Source: CAVYXK01 sp963708245 (GTDB lineage Bacteria; Pseudomonadota; Alphaproteobacteria; Acetobacterales; Acetobacteraceae). Taken from it: a stretch of DNA of 64,000 nt. Of this stretch, positions 8,766 to 17,093 are shown piece by piece. The DNA is taken from the NCBI GenBank assembly GCA_963708245.1, contig OY970201.1, positions 186,001 through 250,000 on the forward strand, given 5' to 3'. Numbering within the stretch: position 1 is the stretch's first letter; each line of letters starts with the position of its first letter. A program made the translations under genes and the position numbers. The notes below the pieces were generated by a model. It searched no databases and was not told where the DNA came from. It saw only the letters and a program-made list of their open reading frames with translations.

Positions 8766-9929
8766 ATGCAACCACCTCTGCTTGGCGCGGCCATCCGGCA
8801 TGAATGGACGCTGGATCCGGACTTCCTGACGGTGAACCACGGCTCGTTCGGTGCCACCCCGCGCGTGGTGCTAGCGGTGCAGGACGAATGGCGGCGCCGG
8901 ATGGAGGCGCAGCCTACCCGGTTCATGCACTCGGTGCTGCCCGATGCGCTGCGTGCCGCCGCCGAGAGGCTGGCGCGCTTCATGGGCGCGGAGGGCAAGG
9001 ACCTTGCGTTCCTGGAAAATGCGACGGTCGGCTGCAACGCCGTGCTGCGCTCCCGCCGGCTGCAGCCGGGCGACGAGGTGCTGGTGCTGACGCATGGCTA
9101 TGGCGCGGTGCGCAACACCGTGCGTTATGTCACGGAATTGGCTGGCGCGCGCATGACCGAGGCAGTGGTGCCGTTTCCGAATCCGGACGCGGATGGCGTA
9201 ATCGCCGGGCTGGAGGCGGCGATTACGCCGCGCACACGTCTCGTGGTGCTCGACCACATCACCTCGCCAAGCGCGCTCGTGCTGCCACTCGATCGGATGG
9301 TCGCCGCATGTCATGCACGTGGTGTGCCGATGCTCGTCGATGGCGCGCACGGGCCGGGACAGGTCGGGCTGGATCTGCCGGCTATCGGTGCGGACTGGTA
9401 CGTTGGCAACTGCCACAAATGGCTGTGCGCTCCGAAAGGCAGCGCGTTTATCTGGGCCGCTTCCGATCGCCAGGACGGGCTGCATCCGGTGACCATCTCG
9501 CACGGCTACGAAAAGGGCTTCCTGGAAGAGTTCGACTGGACCGGCACCCGCGACTTCAGCGCCTTTCTCGCCGTGCCTGCGGCGCTCGATTTCCATGCCC
9601 GGCTCGGCGGCCCGGCGTTGCGGGCGCGCAATGCCGCCCTGGCGGCTGAGGCGACAGCATTGCTCGCGCGGCGGCTGAACACCGAAATCGGGGCGACGGG
9701 CCCGCTTGCCGGCGCCATGGGCGTGGTGCGGTTGCCAGTTGCCGGCGATATCACCACCGAGCGAGCCAAGACGCTGCGGGCACGTTTGTTGGAGGCGAAG
9801 ACCGACGCCCCGTTGCACGCCATGGCCGGAGGCATCTGGCTGCGGCTCTCGGCGCATGCCTACAACGAGTTGGCCGATTACGACCGCTTGGCAGAGATCG
9901 CCGCGCGCGTGCTGCGCGACGTGAACTAG
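8766..9929 (+). CDS. Class V aminotransferase, isopenicillin-N-epimerase-like
   Basis: This PLP enzyme has 387 residues. It starts with the family opening LTVNHGSFGATPR and has the PLP-contacting VDGAHGPGQVGLDL segment. The Schiff-base lysine is in NCHKWLCAPKG (about residue 219). This subgroup includes isopenicillin N epimerase, cysteine desulfurase-like proteins and aminotransferases, so racemisation, transamination or C-S cleavage are all possible. The ATG is adjacent to the stop of the FAD oxidoreductase, which supports joint function on the same amino compound. A gap of 115 bases separates it from the convergent SDR gene. Confidence 0.87.
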   Translation: MQPPLLGAAIRHEWTLDPDFLTVNHGSFGATPRVVLAVQDEWRRRMEAQPTRFMHSVLPDALRAAAERLARFMGAEGKDLAFLENATVGCNAVLRSRRLQPGDEVLVLTHGYGAVRNTVRYVTELAGARMTEAVVPFPNPDADGVIAGLEAAITPRTRLVVLDHITSPSALVLPLDRMVAACHARGVPMLVDGAHGPGQVGLDLPAIGADWYVGNCHKWLCAPKGSAFIWAASDRQDGLHPVTISHGYEKGFLEEFDWTGTRDFSAFLAVPAALDFHARLGGPALRARNAALAAEATALLARRLNTEIGATGPLAGAMGVVRLPVAGDITTERAKTLRARLLEAKTDAPLHAMAGGIWLRLSAHAYNELADYDRLAEIAARVLRDVN

Positions 9930-10044
9930 AGCGCTATCAGGGTGAATGGAAACGCCGAGGGCGCATGTCCACCTGGCGGTCCACCGTGCTGCGCGCCTGC
10001 GTGTGTAGCGGCGAGTGGTTTCCGCCCTATCGCCGGTGCCCGCG

Positions 10045-10746
10045 CTACTCCACGTAGATCATCTTCCGCGTCATTCCGCCATCTACAACAAACTCCGCGC
10101 CGGTGACAAAACCACTCTCCGGGCCCAGCAGCCACGCGGCCAACGCAGCTACATCTTCAACAGTGCCGACGCGACCTACCGGATGCTGTGCGTGATCCGC
10201 TTGGCTCGGCGCCGGTCCCTTGGTCAGGATCCAGCCTGGGCTGATGCAGTTCACTCGCACCTCCGGTCCCAGACTGATCGCCAGCGCGTGCGTCAGTGCC
10301 ACCAACCCGCCTTTTGAGGCAGCATAGGCTTCGGTGTTCGGCTCCGACATATGCGCCCGCGTCGAAGCGATCGTTACCGCCGCACCACGCGCCGCACGCA
10401 ACGCCGTTTCCGCTGCCCGCACCAGCAGGAACGTGCTGGTGAGATTGGTAGCGATCACCGCCGACCACTCTGCCAGACTCAGTGCGCCGATCGGCTTACG
10501 AATATTGATCCCGGCATTACAGACCAGCGCATCGAGCTGTCCCTCCAGCTTGATGACGCTGTCGATCAGTGCTGCAACATCTGCCTCGACGCTGACATCG
10601 GTACGAACCAGACGGCCGGCCGTGGGCGATGCACCCTCTGTACGATCTGCCCCCACCACGCGATATCCGTCGCGCGCAAGCCGAGCGGCGATCCCCGCCC
10701 CTATCCCGCGCGCCGCACCGGTGACCAACGCCACTTTTGCATTCAT
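10045..10746 (-). CDS. Short-chain dehydrogenase/reductase (SDR)
   Basis: This classical SDR has 233 residues. It has the cofactor motif TGAARGIGAGIA at residues 9-20, the NAG motif VCNAGIN, the catalytic Ser in TIASTRAHM, the Tyr-x-x-x-Lys in YAASKGG, and SPGW after the catalytic segment. An acidic/Arg pair in VVGADRTEG suggests NAD preference. It is encoded against the flanking genes, so it may be transcribed divergently from the 87-base gap shared with the dehydratase at 10834. A role as sugar or polyol dehydrogenase in the same catabolic block is likely but inferred. Confidence 0.88.
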   Translation of the reverse strand: MNAKVALVTGAARGIGAGIAARLARDGYRVVGADRTEGASPTAGRLVRTDVSVEADVAALIDSVIKLEGQLDALVCNAGINIRKPIGALSLAEWSAVIATNLTSTFLLVRAAETALRAARGAAVTIASTRAHMSEPNTEAYAASKGGLVALTHALAISLGPEVRVNCISPGWILTKGPAPSQADHAQHPVGRVGTVEDVAALAAWLLGPESGFVTGAEFVVDGGMTRKMIYVE

Positions 10747-10833
10747 GACCTTGCCCTCTGCCTCGATAGCATTACGCCTCGATCTTCACAGATCTCGTCG
10801 ATTGCCATAGGGTCCCGCACAAGGAGACGCCAG

Positions 10834-11979
10834 ATGAAAATCACTGATCTCAAGGTTCGCGTATTCCGCTACACGTCGACCCAGGTGCGCGACAGCGACG
10901 GCCACACGCACCCGGGCGATCCGCACGGGGCACTGCAGGCACTGCTCACCATCATCGCCGACGACGGGAGCGAAGGTCACTGCCTTAGTCCCGTCGAGGT
11001 GGTGCGGCCGCATCTGGTCAACGGCTTTCTCCGTCACGTCCTGATCGGTCAGCACCCGTTCGACCGCGAGCGCATCTGGCAGGATCTTGCGCATTGGCAA
11101 CGAGGCAGCACTGGCCAGCTCAGCGACCGCACGCTGGCGATTGTGGAGATGGCGCTGTGGGACCTTGCCGGGCGCAAGCTCGGCGTGCCGGTGTACAAGC
11201 TCATCGGTGCCGCGCGCGACAAGGTGCCGGCCTATGGCAGCACGATGTGCGGTGACGAAATGAAGGACGGGCTTGCCACGCCGGAGGACTACGCACGTTA
11301 TGCCGAATGGCTGCTCGGCCGCGGCTACAAGGCGATCAAGCTGCACACCTGGATGAAGCCGGTGTCGTTCGCCCCCGATCCGAAGATGGACGTGCGCGCC
11401 TGCTCCGCGGTGCGGGAGGCGGTCGGGCCCGACATCCCGCTGATGCTCGACGCGTATCACGGCTACAGCCGCAGCGATGCGCTCTGGCTCGGTCGTGAGC
11501 TGCAAAAGCTCGGTTTCTATTGGTACGAAGAGCCGATGAACGAAGCCTCGATGAGCTCGTATTGCTGGCTCGCCGCCAATCTCGACATCCCGGTGATAGG
11601 GCCGGAGAGCATGGATGGCAAGTTTCACACCCGCGCGGAATGGATCAAGGCCGGCGCCTGTGACATCAGCCGGACCGGCGTGCACGACGTGGGCGGCATC
11701 GGGCCCAGCCTGAAGATCATCCATCTGGCGGAGGCCTTCGGCATGGACTGCGAGGTGCATGGCGGCGGCGCCGGCAACCTGACCTTATGCGCGGTGCAGA
11801 AGAACGGCCGCTGGTACGAGCGCGGCCTGTTGCATCCGTTCCTCGACTACGATGTGGTCCCCGAATACCTGAACACGCGCACCGATCCGATGGACCAGGA
11901 CGGGTTCGTGCATCTGTCGCAACGCCCGGGGCTCGGCGACGACATCAATTTCGACTACATCGACGCGAACCTCGTATGA
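10834..11979 (+). CDS. Mandelate racemase/muconate-lactonizing enzyme family protein, acid-sugar dehydratase type
   Basis: The product is a 381-residue member of the enolase superfamily. The start at 10834 follows AAGGAG and gives the standard opening MKITDLKVRVFRY; the frame is open upstream but not coding-like there. Catalytic features are the KxH pair in AIKLHTWMKP, metal-binding Asp in LMLDAYHGYS, Glu in WYEEPMNE, Glu in IGPESMDG, and the base His in CEVHGGGAGN. KLH plus a late His is the arrangement of sugar-acid dehydratases such as D-tartrate dehydratase; the exact substrate is not determined. Its stop overlaps the next start (ATGA), so it is coupled to the lactonase. Confidence 0.9.
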   Translation: MKITDLKVRVFRYTSTQVRDSDGHTHPGDPHGALQALLTIIADDGSEGHCLSPVEVVRPHLVNGFLRHVLIGQHPFDRERIWQDLAHWQRGSTGQLSDRTLAIVEMALWDLAGRKLGVPVYKLIGAARDKVPAYGSTMCGDEMKDGLATPEDYARYAEWLLGRGYKAIKLHTWMKPVSFAPDPKMDVRACSAVREAVGPDIPLMLDAYHGYSRSDALWLGRELQKLGFYWYEEPMNEASMSSYCWLAANLDIPVIGPESMDGKFHTRAEWIKAGACDISRTGVHDVGGIGPSLKIIHLAEAFGMDCEVHGGGAGNLTLCAVQKNGRWYERGLLHPFLDYDVVPEYLNTRTDPMDQDGFVHLSQRPGLGDDINFDYIDANLV

Positions 11980-12986
11980 GCAGCCGCCGCGCCTACGTCT
12001 CCTGTGCCGGCGACCGCACGATCCAGGTGTTTGCACTGGAAACCGACGGCGTCATGCGCCGGCATTCAGTCGTGCCGATCCCCGGACCCGACGGCCCATC
12101 TACCAGCTCGCCGGTGGCGCTCGCTCCCGACCGGCGGTTCCTGTACACGGCACTGCGTGCCCCGCCATTCCCGGTGATCAGCTTTGCAATCGATCCCGCT
12201 ACCGGCAGCCTGACGCAGTTCGCGGAAGGCAGTCTGCCCGACAGTATGGCTTATATCGCCACCGACCGGACCGGACGGTGGCTGCTGAGCGCATCCTATC
12301 CCGGTTCTCTGGTCGCCGTGCACGCAATCGACGCGGACGGAGGCATCCGGGGCATGGCGGCGCAGGTAATTGCCACGCCCCCCAAAGCGCACTGCATCCA
12401 GCAGGCGCCGTCCAGCGGGTTCATCTATGCAACAAGCCTCGGCGGCGACGCCATCTTGCGCTGGCGCCTCGGGGCTGCGGGCCTGGACGAAAGCTCGCTG
12501 CGCACAACCCGGTTGCGCATAGGATCAGGCCCTCGGCATCTCGCCTTCGCCCCTGATGGCACGCTTTATTGCCTGAACGAGCTGGATGCGACGCTCGATG
12601 TGCTATCCGAGGACGCAGGTTCCGACACGCTTGCAGTGCGGCAAACACTGCGGTTGCTGGAAGGCGAGGGCAAGCGTGCGGCGGCAGATCTGCATGCGAC
12701 CCCGGATGGGCGGCTACTTTTCGCCAGCGAGCGGACCAGCAATGCCCTCTACGGCTTCGGCGTCGCATCCGACTGCGGTGAGCTGACCAAGCTCGGCGCC
12801 ACGCCATGCGAGACGACGCCACGCGGCTTCGCAATTGACCCGGATGGACGTTTTCTGCTGTGCGCCGGCCAGACGGCGGACGCGGTCGGCGTCTATTCCA
12901 TCGACGCGAGCAGCGGCGGGCTGACACGACTGAGCCGGCACCCGACCGGACCAAACCCGAACTGGATCGAGATTGTCGACCTTTGA
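11976..12986 (+). CDS. Lactonase-family seven-bladed beta-propeller protein (6-phosphogluconolactonase-like)
   Basis: The protein has 336 residues and starts at the ATGA overlap with the dehydratase stop. It shows the repeating blade pattern of the Pgl/YbhE lactonase family (DRRFLYTAL, TGRWLLSASYPG, TPDGRLLFASERTSNAL, DPDGRFLLCAG) and the GSGPRHLAFAPDG and HPTGPNPNWIEIV family segments. It probably hydrolyses a sugar lactone in the cytoplasm. Pairing with an acid-sugar dehydratase, and with an SDR nearby, resembles an oxidative non-phosphorylating sugar route (dehydrogenase, lactonase, dehydratase). Confidence 0.88.
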   Translation: MSSRRAYVSCAGDRTIQVFALETDGVMRRHSVVPIPGPDGPSTSSPVALAPDRRFLYTALRAPPFPVISFAIDPATGSLTQFAEGSLPDSMAYIATDRTGRWLLSASYPGSLVAVHAIDADGGIRGMAAQVIATPPKAHCIQQAPSSGFIYATSLGGDAILRWRLGAAGLDESSLRTTRLRIGSGPRHLAFAPDGTLYCLNELDATLDVLSEDAGSDTLAVRQTLRLLEGEGKRAAADLHATPDGRLLFASERTSNALYGFGVASDCGELTKLGATPCETTPRGFAIDPDGRFLLCAGQTADAVGVYSIDASSGGLTRLSRHPTGPNPNWIEIVDL

Positions 12987-12994
12987 TATGAAGC

Positions 12995-13183
12995 CTATTT
13001 GCGCTTGGCCTTGGATTTCTTCTCTTGAGCTTTCTTCTCTTTCTTGGACATGGCGGCGTGACGTGTCTCGCTAAGGAGTCGCTCTGCCTCGAGCCAATTC
13101 TCCTTATCGCGCCCGACAGGACACCCTTGCTCCATCCAGAGCTGGTAGGCGAGGTCGCGAACCTGGCTAGCTGTATCCAGCAT
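12995..13183 (-). CDS. DUF2934-family small protein
   Basis: This 62-residue protein matches the DUF2934 pattern: RDLAYQLWMEQGCPVGRDKENWLEAER in pieces, followed by a Lys-rich tail (SKKEKKAQEKKSKAKRK). The function of the family is unknown. The gene is convergent with the lactonase, with 8 bases between the stops, and stands alone. The highly basic tail may bind nucleic acid, but nothing in the sequence proves this. Confidence 0.75.
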   Translation of the reverse strand: MLDTASQVRDLAYQLWMEQGCPVGRDKENWLEAERLLSETRHAAMSKKEKKAQEKKSKAKRK

Positions 13184-13268
13184 GTCAAAAAATTACCCCC
13201 TCGTAGGCGAAAGACCTCGCCGCCTAGCAGGGTGCTTCGATTCGTGGCAAGTACCTGCCACGTTCATG

Positions 13269-13937
13269 TCACGATGGAATTGAGGCTGCCAGTCGTTCGA
13301 TTTCTGCCGTCATCTCCGCCGTGGTCCGCTGCCGGCAATAGCCACGATTGTTGCGCAGCGACCAGTCGTGTCGCTCCTGGCTCTGCGTGGCGCAGGCATC
13401 GGTCACAGCGGTAACCAGATAGCCGAGGTCGCAGGCATCGCGAATGGCCGAATCGACGCATTGGTCCGTCAGCCCGCCGGCAATCATCAGCGACCGCACG
13501 CCGAGATTGCGCAGCACATAGTCGATATTGGTAGAGATGAATACCGATGATGACGTCTTCGGGATGACGATCTCGTCCGGTCCGGGCGCGATCTCTTCCG
13601 GCACCTGCGCGTCCCATGAGCCACGCGGCACGTGCAGCCCGCTGATCTTGTAGTCCAGACTGCGATCGCGCCCGTCACGCGTGAGGCTTTCGATCACGGT
13701 GAAGATAACCTCTATCCCTGCACGCCGGCAGGCAAGCTGCAATCGCCTGATGTTCGGAATGACGGTCTCGTGCAGGGTGCGGAAGAAGAAGCCGTAGCGC
13801 GCTTGAAGCTCGGCCTCGCTGAGGTCCGCATACTCACTGCCGTCGGCCCGTGCGGTGTAGTTCTGCACATCGACGATCAGCAGCGCGGCATGCAGCGGGT
13901 TGATCGCGACCTCGCGGCTCAGGCCGGCGCCGCTCAT
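13269..13937 (-). CDS. Isochorismatase-like cysteine hydrolase
   Basis: This hydrolase of 222 residues has the catalytic triad of the family: Asp in LLIVDVQNY, Lys in IVIPKTSSSVF and Cys in GGLTDQCVDSA. The cis-peptide region before the Cys is present. Such enzymes cleave amides such as N-carbamoyl amino acids, nicotinamide or ureidoacrylate. The start overlaps the stop of the N-formylglutamate amidohydrolase gene by four bases (ATGA), so the two are translated together. The pair is consistent with deamidation steps in histidine, urate or amide catabolism. Confidence 0.87.
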   Translation of the reverse strand: MSGAGLSREVAINPLHAALLIVDVQNYTARADGSEYADLSEAELQARYGFFFRTLHETVIPNIRRLQLACRRAGIEVIFTVIESLTRDGRDRSLDYKISGLHVPRGSWDAQVPEEIAPGPDEIVIPKTSSSVFISTNIDYVLRNLGVRSLMIAGGLTDQCVDSAIRDACDLGYLVTAVTDACATQSQERHDWSLRNNRGYCRQRTTAEMTAEIERLAASIPS

Positions 13938-14746
13938 GCGCCAGCCTCCCGCAGCCGGGCATCCGCCGCCGGCAACAGCTTGGCGAAGCGCGCCGCCGAG
14001 CTCGCCTGGCCGGCGGCATCGGCTATCAGGTCCTGGCGGATTTCGATCTCGACATGCGGCAGACCACGCCGTTCCGCGTGTATCGGCACGGTGTAGTCGG
14101 TCAGATCGCTGACGCTGTAGGGCGCATTGTCGCCGATCACGATGTCGCCCTCCGCCCGCAGCAGGTCCAGCAGGATGTGCGCCAGTTGCTTGTCGCGATT
14201 GTAGAGCACGCCGACCTGCATCGCTCGCGACTCGCCCTTGAAGACCGGGGTGAAACTGTGCATGGCGACCAGCACCGTGCGCCGCTTCGCCGCGAGCCGC
14301 GCATCGAGCAAGGCGCGGATGCGTGCGTGATAGTGCTCGAAAATCTCCCGCCGTCGCGCCAGCCGCTCGGCCTCGGAGATGCCGCGATTACCGGGGACCT
14401 CAGTCATCTCGCTGATCACGGGGATGGAGCTCTCCACCTCAGGCGACCGATTGCAGTCGATCACCAGCCGCGAGTACGTCTGGAACACGGCAGTCGCATC
14501 CAGCGACGCCGACAGATGCTCGGTCACGCCGGCAATCCCGATGTCCCAGGCAATGTGGCGATCGAGCTCAGCTTGCGGCAACCCTAGGGTGCCGAGCCGG
14601 CGGGGGATCACGCGCCCGGCATGATCTGCGGTGAGCAGGAAGTCCGAGCGACTGTCGGCCCGCAGCACCCGCACAGGCGCGGGATCATCGGCGGCAAGCA
14701 GCGGCGCGCCGGTGGCCGGCTGCGAGGCGGGCTGGCTCTGCGACAT
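13934..14746 (-). CDS. N-formylglutamate amidohydrolase family protein
   Basis: This zinc hydrolase-type protein has 270 residues. The ATG at 14746 has a strong GAAGGAGA site; the frame continues upstream to 14887 but that part is unlikely to be translated. Recognisable elements are LLTADHAGRVIP near the N-terminus, DRHIAWDIGIAG, RLVIDCNRSPE, the MHSFTPVF segment, and HVEIEIRQDLI near the end. Members deformylate N-formyl-L-glutamate in histidine degradation, or related N-acyl amino acids. It is the first gene of a two-gene operon with the isochorismatase-like hydrolase. Confidence 0.88.
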   Translation of the reverse strand: MSQSQPASQPATGAPLLAADDPAPVRVLRADSRSDFLLTADHAGRVIPRRLGTLGLPQAELDRHIAWDIGIAGVTEHLSASLDATAVFQTYSRLVIDCNRSPEVESSIPVISEMTEVPGNRGISEAERLARRREIFEHYHARIRALLDARLAAKRRTVLVAMHSFTPVFKGESRAMQVGVLYNRDKQLAHILLDLLRAEGDIVIGDNAPYSVSDLTDYTVPIHAERRGLPHVEIEIRQDLIADAAGQASSAARFAKLLPAADARLREAGA

Positions 14747-14827
14747 CGCGGTTCTCCTTCGTGATGTGACACCGACGCGGGATCGCGGCACTATCCGGGA
14801 CAACGCCAGGTGCACGGGGAGCCGATC

Positions 14828-15253
14828 ATGCCAGTGAACGTTCTTTACCGGACCACTGCAACCGCGACCGGAGGGCGCGACGGGCATGCCGCCACCAAGG
14901 ATGGCAGCTTCGACGTCAAGCTGGCCACGCCGAAGGAACTCGGCGGCGCAGGCGGGCCAGGCAACAATCCCGAGCAGTTGTTCGCCTCAGGCTATGCGGC
15001 GTGCTTCCTGGGGGCGATGAAATTCGTCGCCGCGAAAGAGGGGCCGAAGGTCCCGGACAACACGTCGGTGACCGCGACGGTGGGGATCGGGCCACGGTCC
15101 GAGGGTGGGTTTGGCCTGGACATCGCGCTCGATATCGCGCTGTCCGGCGTGCCGCGCGCCGAGGCCCAGGCGTTGGTGGAGAAGGCACATCAGGTGTGCC
15201 CCTATTCGAACGCGACCCGCAACAACGTGCCGGTGCGGCTGACAGTGGTTTAG
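14828..15253 (+). CDS. ohr: Organic hydroperoxide resistance protein, Ohr/OsmC family
   Basis: This thiol peroxidase has 141 residues and acts in the cytoplasm as a dimer. The reactive Cys is in SGYAACFLGAMKF and the resolving Cys in AHQVCPYSNATRNN, the standard Ohr pair. The PEQLFASGYAAC stretch is diagnostic. The start at 14828 follows GGGGAG; an ATG at 14810 would add six residues. No OhrR regulator gene is adjacent. The stop overlaps the stop of the convergent small gene at 15250 by three bases. Confidence 0.93.
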   Translation: MPVNVLYRTTATATGGRDGHAATKDGSFDVKLATPKELGGAGGPGNNPEQLFASGYAACFLGAMKFVAAKEGPKVPDNTSVTATVGIGPRSEGGFGLDIALDIALSGVPRAEAQALVEKAHQVCPYSNATRNNVPVRLTVV

Positions 15254-15800
15254 TGGATCGTTCTGTTCTCTTGCGGGAGGGTGGCCCACAGCCGGGCTAT
15301 CTCCGCACTGCTGCGGCTGGGGTGCTTGGGCTGAGCGGGGCGCCTGGCTTTGTCCGGTGATGCAGCCGGCGCGGGGCGCTGATTGGATGCGCGGTTGCCG
15401 GCTTTGTTGTCCGCCTCGAGCTGCCGTCGGCCTTTCTGCAGGCGCAGCAGAAGTTTGAGCGCCTTCTCGGCCTTGCGCGTCTCGGCAATGGCCTTGTTGC
15501 GGTATTCGAAGGCCTGCTGCAGCGACGTTCCAGCGGCCTGCACGCGATGCAGCCACTCATGCGCCGCCTCCGAGGCGAGTACGTAGCGGAGCACGGCGTC
15601 GGCCTCAGTGTCGTTGGCCGGAGCGAGCGAGGCAATCAGGGCAATGAGGCTACTTTCGCGCTGGGTGCGATCCTCCGCGCTCTCGCTGGATCGCGGTGAC
15701 GTGACAGCTCATCGCGTAACCTGCGGGCAAGCCGGCGGTAAACCTGGGCCTGGAACGGATCGTCGGGATCGCTGGGGTTCGATGCGGAGTTGTTCGACAT
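15250..15800 (-). pseudogene. Small hypothetical gene split by a frameshift
   Basis: Two overlapping minus-strand frames look like one protein. The first begins at the ATG at 15800 (MSNNSASNPSDPDDPFQAQ, then YRRLARRLRDELSRH). It stops about 55 codons in. The second is open from about 15700 to 15250 and reads RTQRESSLIALIASLAPAND followed by an Ala-rich helical region and a Lys/Arg-rich tail. A shift near 15690 would join them into a protein of about 180 residues rich in helix. I do not recognise the family. Either it is a mutated gene or the shift is a sequence error. Confidence 0.4.
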
Positions 15801-16083
15801 AAGCCAATCATACCGTTATCGCGCCTGGTAGGCAAGCGTTATTCTTGCCATCGGTCGTTCGCACGGAGGGCAGCAGAGCCGTTCGCTCCGCGGATGTCGC
15901 AGCCATAGCCCCCGACCGACGGCCGAAGGCAAAGATTTCGGGCTGCCTGCCTCGGCACAAGACCGTGTTCGGTGTGGAGGATACGAAGGGTGTACAGGGC
16001 GTTTATATTTGACCGTCTCGAGACATCCGACGGCCCGCTCATGGCCGGGTGATCAATAACCGGTCAATTCGACCATTTTGAGC

Positions 16084-17082
16084 CTACGCCGACAGGAACC
16101 CGACCAAACGCTCGACCTCGGCCACGGTCGGATCGGCGATCGCCGCCGCGCGGCGGGCGCCGTCGCGCAGCACCGCGTCGATCTCGGCGGGGTCGGCGAG
16201 CAGCCGATTGGTTTCGCGCGCAATCGGCGCCACCGTTTCGACCAGCAGCGTGGCCAGCGCATCCTTGAACACGCCGAACCCCTTACCACCATGCTCGCGC
16301 AGCACCGCGGCCGGATCGGTGCCGACAAGCGCCGCGTAGATACCGACAAGGTTGCGCGCCTCCGGCCGGCCCACGAGCCCGGCCGGCTCGGACGGCAGTG
16401 GCGCCGGATCAGTCTTCGCCCGGCGAATCTTCAACGCGATCGTGTCGGCATCGTCGTTCAGATTGATCCGGCTTTGGTCCGACGGATCGGTTTTGGACAT
16501 TTTCTTGGTGCCGTCGCGGAAACTCATCACCCGCGCGGCGGGACCCAGGATCAGCGGATGAATTGCCGGGAAGAACTCGACCCCGTAATCGTGGTTGAAT
16601 TTCTGCACGATGTCGTTGGCCAGCTCCAGGTGCTGGCGCTGGTCGTCGCCCACCGGCACATGCGTCGCGTGATAGGCCAGGATGTCGGCGGTCATCAGCA
16701 CTGGGTACGCGTACAGGCCGACCGATGCATTCTCCCGGTCCTTGCCGGCCTTCTCCTTGAACTGAGTCATGCGGCTCAGCCAACCCACGCGGGCGACGCA
16801 GTTCAGGATCCACGCGAGCTGCACATGCGCGCGCACATGCGACTGAACGAACAAGATATGTCGCTGCGCGTTGATCCCGCAGGCGATCAGCACCGCCGCC
16901 ATCTCTCGCGTCTGGGCGGCCAGCGCCGCCGGGTCCTGCCACTGGGTGATCGCGTGCAGATCGACCACGCACCAGATGCAGTCATAATCCGATTGCAGCG
17001 CCACCCAGTTGCGGAAGGCGCCGAGATAATTTCCGAGAGTGGCGCCGCCGCTCGGCTGGACGCCGGAGAAGATGCGAGGCAT
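16084..17082 (-). CDS. trpS: Tryptophan--tRNA ligase
   Basis: This class I aminoacyl-tRNA synthetase has 332 residues, the normal bacterial length. The HIGH-type motif is TLGNYLG following SGVQPSGGA, and the KMSKS loop is KKMSKTDPSD. The DLHAIT, PVGDDQRQHLELANDI and QFKEKAGK segments are typical TrpS. It lies 11 bases after murJ on the same strand, so it is probably co-transcribed with it. Confidence 0.97.
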   Translation of the reverse strand: MPRIFSGVQPSGGATLGNYLGAFRNWVALQSDYDCIWCVVDLHAITQWQDPAALAAQTREMAAVLIACGINAQRHILFVQSHVRAHVQLAWILNCVARVGWLSRMTQFKEKAGKDRENASVGLYAYPVLMTADILAYHATHVPVGDDQRQHLELANDIVQKFNHDYGVEFFPAIHPLILGPAARVMSFRDGTKKMSKTDPSDQSRINLNDDADTIALKIRRAKTDPAPLPSEPAGLVGRPEARNLVGIYAALVGTDPAAVLREHGGKGFGVFKDALATLLVETVAPIARETNRLLADPAEIDAVLRDGARRAAAIADPTVAEVERLVGFLSA

Positions 17083-17093
17083 GGAGCGTGTCG

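Noticed and set aside
10351..10833. Upstream extension of the dehydratase frame
   Set aside because: It is antisense to the SDR gene and lacks family similarity; the ATG at 10834 has a good ribosome binding site.
15839..16042. Minus-strand ORF of 67 codons between the broken small gene and trpS
   Set aside because: No ribosome binding site, composition or family signal; probably chance.
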